NCBI GenBank assembly: GCA_947503555.1 | Contig: CANNEE010000003.1 | Coordinates: 1-64,000 of the forward strand | Source of the DNA: an uncultured Shewanella sp. | Lineage (GTDB): Bacteria; Pseudomonadota; Gammaproteobacteria; Enterobacterales; Shewanellaceae | DNA length: 64,000 nt | Direction of reading: 5' to 3' | Part shown: positions 33,350 to 43,549 of the stretch, in pieces | How positions within the stretch are numbered: position 1 is the first letter of the stretch | Layout: the number at the start of each line of letters is the position of its first letter | The notes under the pieces: model-generated | The model's input: the letters and a program-made list of their open reading frames with translations, nothing else | Told to the model about the DNA's origin: nothing | Databases searched by the model: none | Made by a program: the position numbers and the translations under genes

Positions 33350-33922
33350 ATGAGCCTAATCCAAAACGAGGCGAAACGAGTAGTGCAAATAAGGTTAGCG
33401 ACATTAGACGATGTGAATGCTTTACACCGACTTGAACAAAGACATAGTCATGAAGAGTTGAGTGCGAATGGTCCTGTTCAGCAGGGACAGGTATTTTCAA
33501 AAACTGAGCTGGAGACCTTGATTAGCCAACACTGGATTGTGGTTGCAGAATATGAGCAACATATTATCGGTTATGTTATGGCTGGATCTTGGGCGTTTTT
33601 TGAGACTTGGCCTATCTACACTAAGGTGGTGAAGCAATTATCCTCATGTGGTATCAACAAACAGAAAAGTTGCCAATATGGACCTATTTGGATTGATAAG
33701 AACTACCGCGGGCAAGGTATCTTCGAGCTGTTAGTGGCTAAATTGAGCACCTATGTGAAATCCCATTTTGATTTTATGTGCACCTTTATCGCAGAAGAGA
33801 ACCAGAGATCCTACAGTGCTCATACAAATAAAGCTGGCATGCAGGTCGTTGATTACTTCAGTTTTCATGGGCGTGACTATTACCTATTAAGTTTAGATTT
33901 AACAGCAGGTTATGAAAGATAA
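33350..33922 (+). CDS. GNAT-family N-acetyltransferase
   Basis: About 190 residues. A longer frame from 33248 exists, but a -10-like TATACT at 33320-33325 and the clear domain start favour ATG 33350 (MSLIQNEAKRVVQIRLATLD). GNAT features: IRLATLDDVNALHRLEQRHS, WIVVAEYEQHIIGYVMAGSW, YGPIWIDKNYRGQGIFELLV acetyl-CoA loop, and FIAEENQRSYSAHTNKAGM. The acceptor is unknown. The next gene starts inside its last codons (11-base overlap), so the two are coupled. Confidence 0.82.
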   Translation: MSLIQNEAKRVVQIRLATLDDVNALHRLEQRHSHEELSANGPVQQGQVFSKTELETLISQHWIVVAEYEQHIIGYVMAGSWAFFETWPIYTKVVKQLSSCGINKQKSCQYGPIWIDKNYRGQGIFELLVAKLSTYVKSHFDFMCTFIAEENQRSYSAHTNKAGMQVVDYFSFHGRDYYLLSLDLTAGYER

Positions 33923-34274
33923 TATATTAGATATTAATGAGTTGCTTGAGTCATACGCCAATTTGAGCTTGTCTGCATATGACAATATCAAGTTGCTGAG
34001 CAGTGTATTGCGTCTGCAAAATATACCTGTGGTGTGTTACCAAGCTAGTCTGTCGAGTGATGAATCTCAGACTGAGAGCAAAATATATTGTATTGAGAGT
34101 CAAGGTGCTTGGTTACATTGTGGGGTTACTAATGACTATTGTGCAAAAGTCGCTTTGATGTGCCCAAAGACAATTAATGGGTTGAGCCAGCTCACAGAAG
34201 TGGATTTGCCATTACTCGGTGAGCAGCAAATTGCGGCTATGATGATGCAATATGCTCATTTTGATCATTGTTAA
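33912..34274 (+). CDS. Unrecognised 120-residue cytosolic protein
   Basis: A 120-residue protein overlapping the acetyltransferase stop by 11 bases (ATG within GGTTATGAAAGATAA). It lacks a signal peptide or TM helix, is rather acidic, and has several cysteines (CYQASL, IYCIESQ, LHCGVT, YCAKVALMCP, terminal HC). I do not recognise a family. Translational coupling to a GNAT enzyme suggests a partner or substrate. A frame this well placed, with proper start and stop, is likely real. Confidence 0.6.
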   Translation: MKDNILDINELLESYANLSLSAYDNIKLLSSVLRLQNIPVVCYQASLSSDESQTESKIYCIESQGAWLHCGVTNDYCAKVALMCPKTINGLSQLTEVDLPLLGEQQIAAMMMQYAHFDHC

Positions 34275-34316
34275 AATAGCAGTAGCTAGTTAGCGAAAAA
34301 TATAAGGATGATAAAT

Positions 34317-34781
34317 ATGATACGAACTTTGATGCAGGTTTTATTGTTAACGGTAATGGCGTTCTCGTTACAGGCAAAGGAACAGACTTTTGGTGACGCT
34401 GTGAGTGAAGATAAGTTGGTGGCGATATCTACAATTCTCGCCAGTCCAAGTGATTATCTAAATAAGACGGTCACAGTTAAAGGCGCGATAGTTGGGGTCT
34501 GTGAGAAACGTGGTTGTTGGATGGAGCTCGCATCTGATGCCAAGTTTGAAAAGTTGCGTATCAAAGTGAAAGATGGCGATATGGTATTCCCAGTTAGTGC
34601 AAAAGGGAGTCAGGCTCTAGCGACTGGAATCTTAAAAGAGGTCAAGTTATCACTGGAAAATAGCAAGAAGTACCTAGCCAGTGTAGCCAAGCGTAAAGGT
34701 GAAACTTTTGATGTAAGTAAGGTGACTCAAGGCGTGAGCTTGTATCAGTTAGTGCCAGTCGGTGTAAAGATTCTTGACTAA
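34317..34781 (+). CDS. DUF4920-type secreted protein
   Basis: About 154 residues. The ATG at 34317 is chosen because AAGGA sits eight bases upstream; the in-frame ATG at 34308 abuts the ribosome site. It has a signal peptide (MIRTLMQVLLLTVMAFSLQA) and a single domain with NKTVTVKGAIVGVCEKRGCWMEL, an OB-like pattern with two cysteines (C-x3-GC) found in DUF4920 proteins. Probably periplasmic; the Cys pair could bind metal or form a disulfide. The next gene starts within its last codons, so they share a transcript. Confidence 0.75.
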   Translation: MIRTLMQVLLLTVMAFSLQAKEQTFGDAVSEDKLVAISTILASPSDYLNKTVTVKGAIVGVCEKRGCWMELASDAKFEKLRIKVKDGDMVFPVSAKGSQALATGILKEVKLSLENSKKYLASVAKRKGETFDVSKVTQGVSLYQLVPVGVKILD

Positions 34782-35349
34782 GTGGTCTACCAAGCTATTT
34801 AGGCTTAATCGCAGTTTACATAGAGATATAGGTTATTTCTGTGTTGGGATGACAATTGTATTTGCTGTGTCAGGCATAGCGGTGAATCATATCAATGATT
34901 GGAATCCCAACTATCAGATTGAACGTCAGGAATATGCTGTTTCAGTGAAGGCTGATTTGTCTCAAGCTGAGTTAACCCAGCTTATGTTAACTGCCGTAGA
35001 GAAAGAGCAAGCTTCGGTCGCTAAGGTGAAAGCGAGTTATTGGGAGTCGGCCAATGAATTTAAATTGTTTTTGGACGACGCTAGTAGTTTAACGATTAAC
35101 ACCTCTCGCCAACAATTAGTGTATGAGAAAGTGACTCCTCGTCATCTATTAAAAGCTTTTAATTTCTTGCATTTAAATGAGGGCCGCAATGCTTGGGTCT
35201 ACTTCTCAGATCTCTATGCCTGTTTATTACTGTTTCTTGCTTTATCATCACTGTTTATGGTCAAAGGTAAGCGCAGTCCATGGGGGCGTAAATCCCTCTA
35301 TTTATTATCAGGAATCTTAATTCCATTTACTTTTATTCTGATTGGTTAG
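34774..35349 (+). CDS. PepSY-associated membrane protein
   Basis: A 191-residue inner-membrane protein. TTG start at 34774 overlaps the preceding stop by eight bases. It has an N-terminal helix (YFCVGMTIVFAVSGIAVNHI) preceded by the LNRSLHRDIGY motif of PepSY-associated TM proteins, a periplasmic PepSY-like part (about 45-120), and two C-terminal helices. Relatives are often linked to metal or heme reduction and maturation. With the DUF4920 protein upstream and a membrane protein downstream it may form a small envelope complex; the role is unknown. Confidence 0.75.
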   Translation: MTKWSTKLFRLNRSLHRDIGYFCVGMTIVFAVSGIAVNHINDWNPNYQIERQEYAVSVKADLSQAELTQLMLTAVEKEQASVAKVKASYWESANEFKLFLDDASSLTINTSRQQLVYEKVTPRHLLKAFNFLHLNEGRNAWVYFSDLYACLLLFLALSSLFMVKGKRSPWGRKSLYLLSGILIPFTFILIG

Positions 35350-35357
35350 GAAGGAAA

Positions 35358-35960
35358 ATGTCTAATTCAGAAGTTGAAGCTACAGAAGTGGTAGCTGAGC
35401 AGATTGATGAGCAGGTTGACACTGGGCCTAAGGCCGCCGCTTTTTTTCATGTAGATATAGAAAAGTTCGCTATCTTGTTTGTGATGACTGTAGGTATGTA
35501 CCAGCTTTATTGGTTCTATAAGCAGTGGAGCGCCTTAAAAAAATATTACCAGTTAGATGCTTGGCCTATTCCGAGAGCTTTCTTTTCTATTTTCTTTACG
35601 CATTCTTTATGTACATACGTAAACGAGTATTTTAGGGAAGATGGACGGGAATATAAGTGGAGCAATACCCTTAATGCGACCATTTATGTGGGGTTGATTC
35701 TTGTGGGGGCCATATTAGGCCAAGTGCAGGAGCACTTTTCTGATCTCGTGTTGATTGGTGTCGCTTCCCTATTGCTGACACTGGCTTCAGGTATCCCTCT
35801 ATTACAGATCCAAAAGGCAATTAATGTTGCGCTTATAGGCAGTGAATATGAGGTCAATGATGATTTTACCTGGCTGAACTGGATATGGTTTGTGTTGGGG
35901 ATTATTTACTGGTTTTTTGTCTGTTTTGGTCTTTATGCCACCTATGCAGGCTTAGTATAA
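35358..35960 (+). CDS. Unrecognised four-helix membrane protein
   Basis: A 200-residue protein with an acidic cytosolic N-terminus and about four hydrophobic segments (ILFVMTVGMYQLYWFY, ATIYVGLILVGAILG, LVLIGVASLLLTLASGIPLL, WIWFVLGIIYWFFVCFGLY). The first segment resembles the DUF4234-like LFVMTVGMYQLYWFYKQW motif seen in small Shewanella and Vibrio membrane proteins. AGGAAGG precedes the ATG, eight bases after the previous gene. Last gene of the group, ended by a strong terminator at 35973. Confidence 0.7.
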   Translation: MSNSEVEATEVVAEQIDEQVDTGPKAAAFFHVDIEKFAILFVMTVGMYQLYWFYKQWSALKKYYQLDAWPIPRAFFSIFFTHSLCTYVNEYFREDGREYKWSNTLNATIYVGLILVGAILGQVQEHFSDLVLIGVASLLLTLASGIPLLQIQKAINVALIGSEYEVNDDFTWLNWIWFVLGIIYWFFVCFGLYATYAGLV

Positions 35961-35972
35961 ATTCTAAGTAAT

Positions 35973-36001
35973 AAAAAACCGCCTCTTAAGGCGGTTTTTT
36001 T
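35973..36001. terminator. Bidirectional terminator before metK
   Basis: AAAAAACCGCC (35973-35983), loop TCTTAA, GGCGGTTTTTT (35990-36000) plus a further T: a strong G+C stem with T runs on both strands, serving the membrane-protein operon and convergent metK. Confidence 0.93.
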
Positions 36002-36021
36002 GTCATCTAACTTAAGACGTC

Positions 36022-37173
36022 TTATAGACCGGCATCAGCTCTTAGTGCATCTGCTTTATCTGTCTGTTCCCATGGGAACTCGTTACGACCAAAGTGACCA
36101 TAAGCTGCCGTCGCTTGATAGATAGGACGGGCTAGGTTTAGCATTTCGGTTAGGCCATAAGGACGTAGATCGAAGTGCTGACGAACTAGTTCGATTAGTG
36201 TCGCTTCAGGTAGCTTACTGGTGCCAAAAGTCTCAACACTGATAGATGTTGGCTCGGCAACACCGATAGCGTAAGAAACTTGAATTTCACAACGCTCAGC
36301 CAGACCCGCCGCAACGATGTTCTTAGCAACATAACGTGCAGCGTAAGCAGCACTACGGTCAACTTTTGATGGATCTTTACCAGAGAAAGCGCCACCACCA
36401 TGACGTGCCATGCCGCCATAGGTATCAACGATAATCTTACGGCCGGTTAGACCACAGTCACCCATTGGACCACCGATAACGAAACGACCTGTTGGGTTGA
36501 TGAAGAACTTAGTGTCCTTGTTTAGCCACTGACCAGGAAGTACTGGTTTAATGATGGTTTCCATCACGCCTTCAATCAGGTCGTTTTGGCTAACGCTATC
36601 ACAGTGTTGCGTCGATAGAACAACAGCATCAATACCTGCAATCTTGCCATTATCATAGGCAAAGGTAACTTGGCTTTTAGCATCAGGGCGTAACCAAGGC
36701 AAAGTGCCATCTTTACGTACTTCAGACTGACGCTTAACCAATGCGTGAGAGTAAGTAATAGGTGCAGGCATTAGCACATCGGTTTCATTACTTGCGTAAC
36801 CAAACATTAAGCCTTGGTCACCAGCACCTTGATCTTTAGGATCTTCACGATCAACACCTTGGTTGATATCAGGTGACTGCTTACCAATTGCATTAAGTAC
36901 AGCACAAGAGTCAGCATCAAAACCCATATCTGAATGGGTGTAGCCAATTTCTCTTACGGTTTTACGGGTGATCTCTTCGATATCAACCCAAGCTGAGGTG
37001 GTGACTTCACCACCTACCATCACCATGCCTGTTTTGACATAGGTTTCGCAGGCAACACGAGCATTAGCGTCTTGCTCTAAAATTGCATCAAGTACCGCAT
37101 CAGAGATCTGATCGGCGATTTTATCTGGATGACCTTCTGAGACCGACTCAGAGGTGAACAAATGTTTAGCCAT
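36022..37173 (-). CDS. metK: S-adenosylmethionine synthase
   Basis: A 383-residue enzyme of normal length that makes S-adenosylmethionine from methionine and ATP in the cytosol. Signatures: [20 protein letters not shown] with the ATP-site His15, [32 protein letters not shown] and [19 protein letters not shown]. Monocistronic and divergent from tkt over 402 bp. Repeated 8-bp elements near 37211 look like MetJ boxes, which would give SAM-dependent repression. Confidence 0.97.
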   Translation of the reverse strand: MAKHLFTSESVSEGHPDKIADQISDAVLDAILEQDANARVACETYVKTGMVMVGGEVTTSAWVDIEEITRKTVREIGYTHSDMGFDADSCAVLNAIGKQSPDINQGVDREDPKDQGAGDQGLMFGYASNETDVLMPAPITYSHALVKRQSEVRKDGTLPWLRPDAKSQVTFAYDNGKIAGIDAVVLSTQHCDSVSQNDLIEGVMETIIKPVLPGQWLNKDTKFFINPTGRFVIGGPMGDCGLTGRKIIVDTYGGMARHGGGAFSGKDPSKVDRSAAYAARYVAKNIVAAGLAERCEIQVSYAIGVAEPTSISVETFGTSKLPEATLIELVRQHFDLRPYGLTEMLNLARPIYQATAAYGHFGRNEFPWEQTDKADALRADAGL

Positions 37174-37575
37174 AATAAGGAAAATCTCATTATCAAGAAA
37201 TTATACGTGTAGAAGCATCTACATCTAGACGGCTATTCTAGTTCAAATCGACGCCTTGATCATCCTAAAAGCGCAAAAAATCCTGTAAATTGTGGTAAAT
37301 ATGCACGCTAAATCACAAATGTTTTTATCTATGTCGCTAATAAATATGACAATGTGTTTTTTGGTGATTTGCTAGTTTTATATTCTAACCAAATTAAGTA
37401 GGGCAGGATTATTCGCTATAACCTGGGCTTTAAAGGCAAAAAACTGGGTTTTGACCACAGATAAATGAATTTAATTGTGCTTGTAAGGTGATTTTTCGTT
37501 TGCGTCGAGTGCGCTTGTGGGGGAAAATACGCCATCTAATTTTGCCCCTAGACCCTCATAAAAGCAGGAGAGAGC
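37174..37575. promoter_or_regulatory. metK/tkt divergent regulatory region
   Basis: A 402-bp gap without a gene. At 37211-37234 three adjacent 8-mers, AGAAGCAT, CTACATCT and AGACGGCT, match the MetJ box consensus AGACGTCT at 5, 5 and 7 positions in phase, 38-61 bp before the metK start. The rest is AT-rich leader for tkt, whose ATG has AGGAGAGA upstream. I could not place a firm sigma-70 promoter for tkt by eye. Confidence 0.45.
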
Positions 37576-39570
37576 ATGTCTTCCCGTAAAGAACTCGCAA
37601 ACGCTATCCGTGTACTAAGTATGGATGCAGTCCAAAAAGCAAATTCAGGCCACCCAGGTGCTCCAATGGGGATGGCTGATATTGCTGAAGTATTGTGGCG
37701 TGATCATTTACAACACAACCCTGCCAACCCAGAGTGGGCCGATCGTGACCGTTTTATTCTTTCTAATGGCCACGGCTCTATGTTGCACTATTCACTGTTG
37801 CATCTTGCTGGCTATGATTTAGGCATTGAAGATCTTAAGCAATTCCGTCAATTGCATTCTCGTACTCCTGGTCACCCTGAGTACGGCTATGCGCCGGGCA
37901 TTGAAACGACTACTGGCCCATTAGGCCAAGGTATTACTAATGCTGTTGGTATGGCTATCGCAGAGCGTGCATTAGGCGCTCAGTTTAACCGTGAAGGCCA
38001 CGATGTTGTTGATCATTACACCTACACCTTTATGGGTGATGGTTGTTTGATGGAAGGTATTTCTCACGAAGCTTGCTCACTAGCGGGTACCTTAGGTCTA
38101 GGTAAACTGATTGCATTTTGGGATGACAACGGCATCTCTATCGATGGTCACGTTGAAGGCTGGTTTACCGATGATACGGTTAAACGTTTTGAGTCTTATG
38201 GCTGGCATGTTGTTGCAGGTGTTGATGGTCATGACGCTGATGCAATCAATGCAGCTATTGAAGCGGCTAAAGCCGATGCGCGTCCAAGCTTAATCTGTTG
38301 TAAAACCATTATTGGTTATGGCTCGCCAAATAAGTCTGGCTCACACGATTGCCACGGCGCGCCACTAGGTGATGCTGAAATCGCAGCTGCACGTGAGTTC
38401 CTTGGCTGGGAGCATGGCCCATTTGAGATTCCAGCACATGTATATAATGCATGGGATGCAAAAGAAGCTGGTCAAGCACAAGAGAGTGCTTGGAATGACA
38501 AGATGGCTGCCTATGAGCAAGCGCATCCAGAATTAGCCGCTGAGCTTAAGCGTCGTCTAGCGGGTGATCTACCTGCTAACTTTGCTGCCGATGCACAAGC
38601 TTATATTGAAGAGTTACAAGCTAACCCTGCTAATATCGCTTCACGTAAGGCGTCTCAAAATGCACTAGAAGCTTACGGTAAGTTACTGCCTGAGTTTATG
38701 GGCGGTAGTGCTGACTTAGCACCATCTAACCTCACCATGTACTCAGGTTCTCAATCTATTACTGCTGAAGATGCTAGCGGTAACTACCTTCACTATGGTG
38801 TGCGTGAGTTTGGTATGTCAGCTATTATGAATGGTATCGCGCTGCATGGCGGCTTCGTACCTTACGGTGCAACCTTCTTGATGTTTATGGAGTATGCGCG
38901 CAACGCTCTGCGTATGGCTGCACTGATGAAGCAGCGCTCTATCTTCGTTTATACCCATGACTCTATTGGTCTTGGTGAAGATGGCCCAACTCACCAACCT
39001 GTTGAGCAAATGGCATCGCTGCGTGTTACACCAAATATGAGCACTTGGCGTCCATGTGACCAAGTAGAGTCTGCGGTTGCGTGGAAATATGCTATTGAGC
39101 GTAAAGATGGCCCTACATCTTTGATTTTCTCTCGTCAAAACCTCACTCAGCAGCCTCGTACTTCTGAGCAGCTAGCTAATGTTGCTAAGGGTGCTTATGT
39201 ACTGTTAGATAGTGCTCAGGCTCCTGAAGTGATTCTTATCGCGACCGGTTCTGAAGTTGGCCTAGCGGTTGAAGCTCATGCTCAACTAACTGCCCAAGGT
39301 AAGCAGGTGCGTGTGGTCTCTATGCCTTGTACTGACGTGTTTGATGCACAAGATGCAGACTATAAAGAGTCCGTTCTGCCTAGTCAGGTCACAAAACGCG
39401 TCGCTATTGAGGCGGGCATCGCCGATTACTGGTATAAATATGTGGGCTTAAACGGTCGCATCATAGGTATGACTACCTTTGGTGAGTCTGCGCCGGCAAA
39501 CCAGTTATTCGAAATGTTTGGCTTTACAGTAGATAAAGTCGTTGAAGCGGCAAATGAGCTTGTGGGCTAA
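37576..39570 (+). CDS. tkt: Transketolase
   Basis: A 664-residue thiamine-diphosphate enzyme that transfers two-carbon units in the non-oxidative pentose phosphate pathway. It has [14 protein letters not shown] with His26, [14 protein letters not shown], the ThDP motif beginning GDGCLMEG at 154, [19 protein letters not shown], and the central [19 protein letters not shown]. Length matches TktA. AGGAGAGAG precedes the ATG. It is followed by epd, pgk and fba on the same strand, the arrangement typical of Shewanella and other gammaproteobacteria; transketolase supplies erythrose-4-phosphate to Epd. Confidence 0.97.
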   Translation: MSSRKELANAIRVLSMDAVQKANSGHPGAPMGMADIAEVLWRDHLQHNPANPEWADRDRFILSNGHGSMLHYSLLHLAGYDLGIEDLKQFRQLHSRTPGHPEYGYAPGIETTTGPLGQGITNAVGMAIAERALGAQFNREGHDVVDHYTYTFMGDGCLMEGISHEACSLAGTLGLGKLIAFWDDNGISIDGHVEGWFTDDTVKRFESYGWHVVAGVDGHDADAINAAIEAAKADARPSLICCKTIIGYGSPNKSGSHDCHGAPLGDAEIAAAREFLGWEHGPFEIPAHVYNAWDAKEAGQAQESAWNDKMAAYEQAHPELAAELKRRLAGDLPANFAADAQAYIEELQANPANIASRKASQNALEAYGKLLPEFMGGSADLAPSNLTMYSGSQSITAEDASGNYLHYGVREFGMSAIMNGIALHGGFVPYGATFLMFMEYARNALRMAALMKQRSIFVYTHDSIGLGEDGPTHQPVEQMASLRVTPNMSTWRPCDQVESAVAWKYAIERKDGPTSLIFSRQNLTQQPRTSEQLANVAKGAYVLLDSAQAPEVILIATGSEVGLAVEAHAQLTAQGKQVRVVSMPCTDVFDAQDADYKESVLPSQVTKRVAIEAGIADYWYKYVGLNGRIIGMTTFGESAPANQLFEMFGFTVDKVVEAANELVG

Positions 39571-39615
39571 TTTGCACTTCGATACTAACGCATCCATTAG
39601 GCTGCGTGAAATACA

Positions 39616-39663
39616 CGCCTTAAGTTAAGGCGGGAAAACGGCTTGCCATTGGGGTAAGCCGTT
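39616..39663 (+). other. Two back-to-back stem-loops between tkt and epd
   Basis: CGCCTTAA-G-TTAAGGCG (39616-39632) is followed closely by AACGGCTT/AAGCCGTT (39637-39644 and 39656-39663) with a partly paired interior. There is no T run, so these look like transcript-stabilising or processing structures rather than a full terminator. Confidence 0.5.
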
Positions 39664-39691
39664 GTCGTATATAAAAGGTTTGCTTAGTTAG

Positions 39692-40717
39692 ATGATCAGA
39701 GTTGCGATTAATGGTTATGGACGTATAGGTCGCTCAATTTTAAGAGCCCTTTACGAATCAGGTAAAAGACAGAAAATTCAAATTGTTGCCATCAATGAAT
39801 TGGCAAAACCTGAGGCGATAGCCCATTTAACTCGTTACGATACCACCCATGGACGTTTCCATGGTGAGGTTAAACTTAAAGATGATCAGATGCATATAGG
39901 TGATGATGTCATCAAGCTGTTTCAGCAATCTGACCCTAGCTCATTACCTTGGGCTGATATGGATATCGATATCGTCTATGAGGCGACAGGTGCGCTGTCC
40001 GATAGACAAAGCTGTGAAGCGCATATTAAGGCTGGTGCTAAGCAGGTACTCATTAGCCACCCATCGTCTGCAGATGTCGATGGCACTATTGTTTATGGTG
40101 TAAATCACCAAATATTGCAGCCTCAGGATACCGTGGTATCTAATGCGTCATGTACCACCAATTGTATCGTGCCCGTGATCCATGTGCTGCATGAAAAGTT
40201 TGGTGTGAAAAGTGGTGCTATTACCACGATCCATTCAGCCATGAATGATCAGCAGGTGATAGATGCATACCATGATGATCTGCGCCGAACTCGCGCCGCA
40301 GGTCAATCTATCATTCCCGTGGACACTAAGTTGGCCCGAGGAATTGAGCGTATATTGCCTGAAATGAAAAATAAGTTTGAGGCAATTTCAGTACGTGTGC
40401 CGACCATCAATGTAACAGCCATTGATCTGTCGGTCACAGTGAATAAAAGAGTTGATATTGCTGATATCAACAATGCTTTAGAATGTGCGGCCAGTGGCCA
40501 GTTTAATGGTATTTTGGGCTATACTAATGAGCCTTTAGTTTCCTGTGATTTTAACCATGATCCACGCTCTTCGATAGTCGATGGTACCCAAACACGAGTC
40601 AGTGACGGCCACTTGGTCAAATTGCTGCTTTGGTGCGATAACGAATGGGGCTTCGCTAATAGAATGTTGGATACTAGCTTAGCCATGATAGACGCTAAGA
40701 AGCAGGGCAAAACATAG
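39692..40717 (+). CDS. epd: Erythrose-4-phosphate dehydrogenase
   Basis: A 341-residue member of the GAPDH superfamily, Epd branch. It oxidises erythrose-4-phosphate to 4-phosphoerythronate with NAD for pyridoxal-5-phosphate synthesis. [19 protein letters not shown] marks the NAD site and [10 protein letters not shown] the catalytic Cys; [19 protein letters not shown] and [16 protein letters not shown] are Epd-like rather than GapA-like. Ribosome site is weak (AAAGG about 14 bases upstream). The last 25 or so codons are repeated downstream in two degenerate tandem copies. Lies between tkt and pgk in the conserved block. Confidence 0.94.
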   Translation: MIRVAINGYGRIGRSILRALYESGKRQKIQIVAINELAKPEAIAHLTRYDTTHGRFHGEVKLKDDQMHIGDDVIKLFQQSDPSSLPWADMDIDIVYEATGALSDRQSCEAHIKAGAKQVLISHPSSADVDGTIVYGVNHQILQPQDTVVSNASCTTNCIVPVIHVLHEKFGVKSGAITTIHSAMNDQQVIDAYHDDLRRTRAAGQSIIPVDTKLARGIERILPEMKNKFEAISVRVPTINVTAIDLSVTVNKRVDIADINNALECAASGQFNGILGYTNEPLVSCDFNHDPRSSIVDGTQTRVSDGHLVKLLLWCDNEWGFANRMLDTSLAMIDAKKQGKT

Positions 40718-40872
40718 TAACGAATGCCAACATGGCAAATCGAATGTTAGATACTTGCTTGGCCATGATAGACGCTAAGAAGCAGGGCAAAACATAGTAA
40801 CGAATGTCAACATGGCAAATTGAATGTTGGATACCTGCTTGGCCATGATAGATGCTAAGAAGCTGGCCTAGG
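40642..40872 (+). repeat. Tandem 80-bp repeats of the epd 3' end
   Basis: The last ~79 bp of epd (40642-40720) is followed by a second copy (40721-40800) and a partial third (40801-40872), with a period of 80 bp. A 38-base block starting CCATGATAGACGC is identical in copies 1 and 2. Copy 2 still reads [20 protein letters not shown] and a stop in its own frame. Copy 3 has an early stop and ends KKLA. No ribosome site precedes copy 2, so these look like non-coding remnants of a 3'-end duplication. Confidence 0.9.
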
Positions 40873-40955
40873 CACGAATAAAGAATTTACATAGCGCGAT
40901 AGTCAGTCGAGCTGTGAGACAAGTTTGTTTTTTGATTAAGAAAGGAAATGTAGCC

Positions 40956-42131
40956 ATGGCAATTATTAAAATGTCAGATCTCGATCTTCAAGGTAAGCGC
41001 GTACTTATCCGCGAAGATCTTAACGTACCAGTGAAAGATGGTGTGGTAACCAGTGATGCTCGTCTACGTGCTTCGCTACCAACTATCAAGCTTGCACTAG
41101 AAAAAGGTGCTGCTGTGATGGTGATGTCTCACCTAGGTCGCCCAACTGAGGGTGAGTTTAACCCTGAGTTTTCACTTCAGCCTGTGGTTGATTACTTAGC
41201 TAATGCGCTTGATTGTCCTGTGCGTTTAGCGAGTGATTACTTAGACGGTGTAGAAGCGCCAGTAGGTGAAGTAGTTGTCTTTGAAAACGTACGTTTCAAC
41301 GTAGGTGAGAAGAAGAACGACGAAGCCCTAGCTAAGAAGATGGCTGCCCTTTGTGATGTGTATGTGATGGATGCCTTTGGTACCGCTCACCGTGCTCAAG
41401 CTTCTACCCATGGTGTCGGTTTACACGCGCCAATCGCTTGTGCAGGTCCTCTGCTAGCAGGTGAGTTGGATGCGCTAGCCAAGGCTATGGATAATCCAGC
41501 TCGTCCATTAGTGGCGATTGTTGGTGGTTCAAAAGTATCGACTAAGCTAACCGTGCTTGAAAGCCTATCTAAAGTCGTTGATCAACTTGTTGTTGGTGGT
41601 GGTATTGCTAATACCTTTATCGCAGCTGCTGGTAATGAAGTGGGTAAATCGCTCTATGAAGCCGACCTTATCGATGAAGCTAAGCGTCTAGTGGCGAATG
41701 CTCAAAGCCGTGGTGGTGATATTCCAGTCCCTACTGATGTTGTGGTTGCAGGTGAATTCAGCCCAACAGCGCAGGCGACACTGAAAGCGGTGGATACAGT
41801 AAGCGACAGCGATATGATTTTTGATATCGGTCCAGATAGCGCTGAAGCCTTGGCTGAAATTCTTAAATCTGCAGGAACCATAGTATGGAACGGTCCTGTG
41901 GGTGTATTTGAATTTGATCAATTTGGTGAAGGTACTAAGCGTATCGCTCAAGCGATTGCTGACTCTGACGCCTTCTCTATTGCCGGTGGCGGTGACACGC
42001 TAGCAGCAGTAGATAAATATGACATCGCTGATAAGGTATCTTACATCTCAACTGGTGGTGGTGCTTTCCTTGAGTTCCTAGAAGGTAAAGAACTACCAGC
42101 TGTTGCTATGCTTGAGAGCCGCGGCGCTTAA
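40956..42131 (+). CDS. pgk: Phosphoglycerate kinase
   Basis: 391 residues from the ATG at 40956, chosen because AAAGGAAA lies eight bases upstream and [20 protein letters not shown] is the normal Pgk N-terminus; the frame extends 14 codons upstream without support. It makes ATP and 3-phosphoglycerate from 1,3-bisphosphoglycerate. Motifs: [48 protein letters not shown], and the C-terminal nucleotide loop [12 protein letters not shown]. In the conserved tkt-epd-pgk-fba block, probably co-expressed with fba. Confidence 0.97.
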   Translation: MAIIKMSDLDLQGKRVLIREDLNVPVKDGVVTSDARLRASLPTIKLALEKGAAVMVMSHLGRPTEGEFNPEFSLQPVVDYLANALDCPVRLASDYLDGVEAPVGEVVVFENVRFNVGEKKNDEALAKKMAALCDVYVMDAFGTAHRAQASTHGVGLHAPIACAGPLLAGELDALAKAMDNPARPLVAIVGGSKVSTKLTVLESLSKVVDQLVVGGGIANTFIAAAGNEVGKSLYEADLIDEAKRLVANAQSRGGDIPVPTDVVVAGEFSPTAQATLKAVDTVSDSDMIFDIGPDSAEALAEILKSAGTIVWNGPVGVFEFDQFGEGTKRIAQAIADSDAFSIAGGGDTLAAVDKYDIADKVSYISTGGGAFLEFLEGKELPAVAMLESRGA

Positions 42132-42270
42132 GACTCTTTTGCTTAGTTCTTTGGACTAAATAGAAGAGCAATACAAAAAGTAAATTAGGCTGTTCTACCT
42201 AGATAGGACAGCCTTAAAAATAAAGCTAATGTAATTAGCTAATAATTGTACCTAAAAAGATAGTGACCTC

Positions 42271-42287
42271 GGGTGACGGAATCACCC
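42271..42287 (+). other. Hairpin just before the fba ribosome site
   Basis: GGGTGA (42271-42276) pairs with TCACCC (42282-42287) with a 5-base loop, about seven bases before the CGGAG ribosome site of fba. It may affect fba mRNA stability or initiation. An imperfect stem AGGCTGT/ACAGCCT is also seen at 42187-42214. Confidence 0.4.
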
Positions 42288-42304
42288 TATTAACGGAGTA
42301 AAAA

Positions 42305-43369
42305 ATGGCCCTTATTTCCCTACGTCAAATGTTAGATCATGCTGCAGAACACGGTTATGGTGTTCCTGCATTTAACGTGAATAACTTAGAGCAGATGCGC
42401 GCCATTATGCAGGCCGCTGAAGCCACCGATAGCCCTGTGATTGTGCAGGCCTCTGCTGGTGCGCGTAAATATGCCCGTCCTCAGTTCCTTAAGTATTTGA
42501 TGACTGCTGCGCTAGAGCAGTATCCAGATATCCCTGTTTGTATTCACCAAGACCACGGTACAGATCCAGATATCTGTCAGCGTTCGATTCAGTTAGGCAT
42601 GTCATCAGTGATGATGGATGGCTCTTTGATGGCTGATGGTAAAACACCTGCATCTTATGAATACAATGTAGACGTTACTCGCAGAACAGTGGCTTTTGCC
42701 CACGCCTGTGGTGTATCTGTTGAGGGTGAAATTGGTTGTCTTGGTAGCCTAGAGACGGGTCAAGCTGGTGAAGAAGATGGTGTTGGTGCTGCAGGTACCT
42801 TGAGCATGGATCAAATGCTAACCACGCCAGAAGAAGCGGCTCGCTTTGTTGCTGATACCCATGTAGATGCACTAGCGATTGCAATTGGTACTAGCCATGG
42901 TGCTTATAAGTTTAGCCGTAAGCCTACAGGCGATGTACTGCGTATCGATCGTATTAAAGAGATCCACGCACGTATCCCTAACACTCACCTTGTAATGCAT
43001 GGCTCATCGTCAGTACCACAAGAGTGGCTTGAAGTGATCAACCAATATGGTGGTGCTATTCCTGAGACTTATGGTGTGCCGCTAGAAGAGATCGTTGAAG
43101 GCATCAAGCATGGTGTACGTAAGGTCAATATCGATACTGATCTACGTCTTGCGTCTACAGGTGCAATTCGTAAGTTCTTGGCTGAAAACCCAAGTGAATT
43201 TGACCCTCGTAAATTCCTTAAGGCGTCAATGGAAGCTATGGCTGATATCTGTACTACCCGTTACGAAGCCTTTGGCTGTGCGGGTATGGGCTCTAAAATC
43301 AAGCCTAAGTCACTCCAGGCAATGTACAAAGCTTATCAGGCTGGTGAGTTGGACCCTCAAATCAACTAA
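42305..43369 (+). CDS. fba: Class II fructose-bisphosphate aldolase
   Basis: A 354-residue zinc aldolase, class IIB (CbbA/Fba type) by length and by [18 protein letters not shown]. It cleaves fructose-1,6-bisphosphate to dihydroxyacetone phosphate and glyceraldehyde-3-phosphate. Metal and phosphate ligands are visible in [35 protein letters not shown] and [20 protein letters not shown] precedes the ATG. Ends with a perfect-stem terminator at 43395. Last gene of the glycolytic block. Confidence 0.97.
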   Translation: MALISLRQMLDHAAEHGYGVPAFNVNNLEQMRAIMQAAEATDSPVIVQASAGARKYARPQFLKYLMTAALEQYPDIPVCIHQDHGTDPDICQRSIQLGMSSVMMDGSLMADGKTPASYEYNVDVTRRTVAFAHACGVSVEGEIGCLGSLETGQAGEEDGVGAAGTLSMDQMLTTPEEAARFVADTHVDALAIAIGTSHGAYKFSRKPTGDVLRIDRIKEIHARIPNTHLVMHGSSSVPQEWLEVINQYGGAIPETYGVPLEEIVEGIKHGVRKVNIDTDLRLASTGAIRKFLAENPSEFDPRKFLKASMEAMADICTTRYEAFGCAGMGSKIKPKSLQAMYKAYQAGELDPQIN

Positions 43370-43394
43370 GCATTAAGCTCAGTGATAGAAAGAT

Positions 43395-43423
43395 AAAAAA
43401 GCCATGCAATGCATGGCTTTTTC
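43395..43423 (+). terminator. Terminator after fba
   Basis: A-rich 5' arm then GCCATGC-AAT-GCATGGC (43401-43417) and a run of Ts interrupted once to about 43426. Confidence 0.9.
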
Positions 43424-43549
43424 TTTGGTAACGCCACATTGAAATAGCGGATTTTTCGTACCAATTCTTTGATCTAAGTGATAAGATGCGCGCAAAAATT
43501 GGATCGAGATCCAAAAATTGTTGCGCTATAGATTATCTGGAGTATGGAA

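Noticed and set aside
38818-39138. 106-codon open frame antisense to tkt
   Set aside because: Complement of a conserved transketolase region, no independent support.
40741-40797. Second copy of the epd end as a 21-residue peptide gene
   Set aside because: The frame is intact but has no ribosome site and the next copy is broken; a duplication remnant is simpler.
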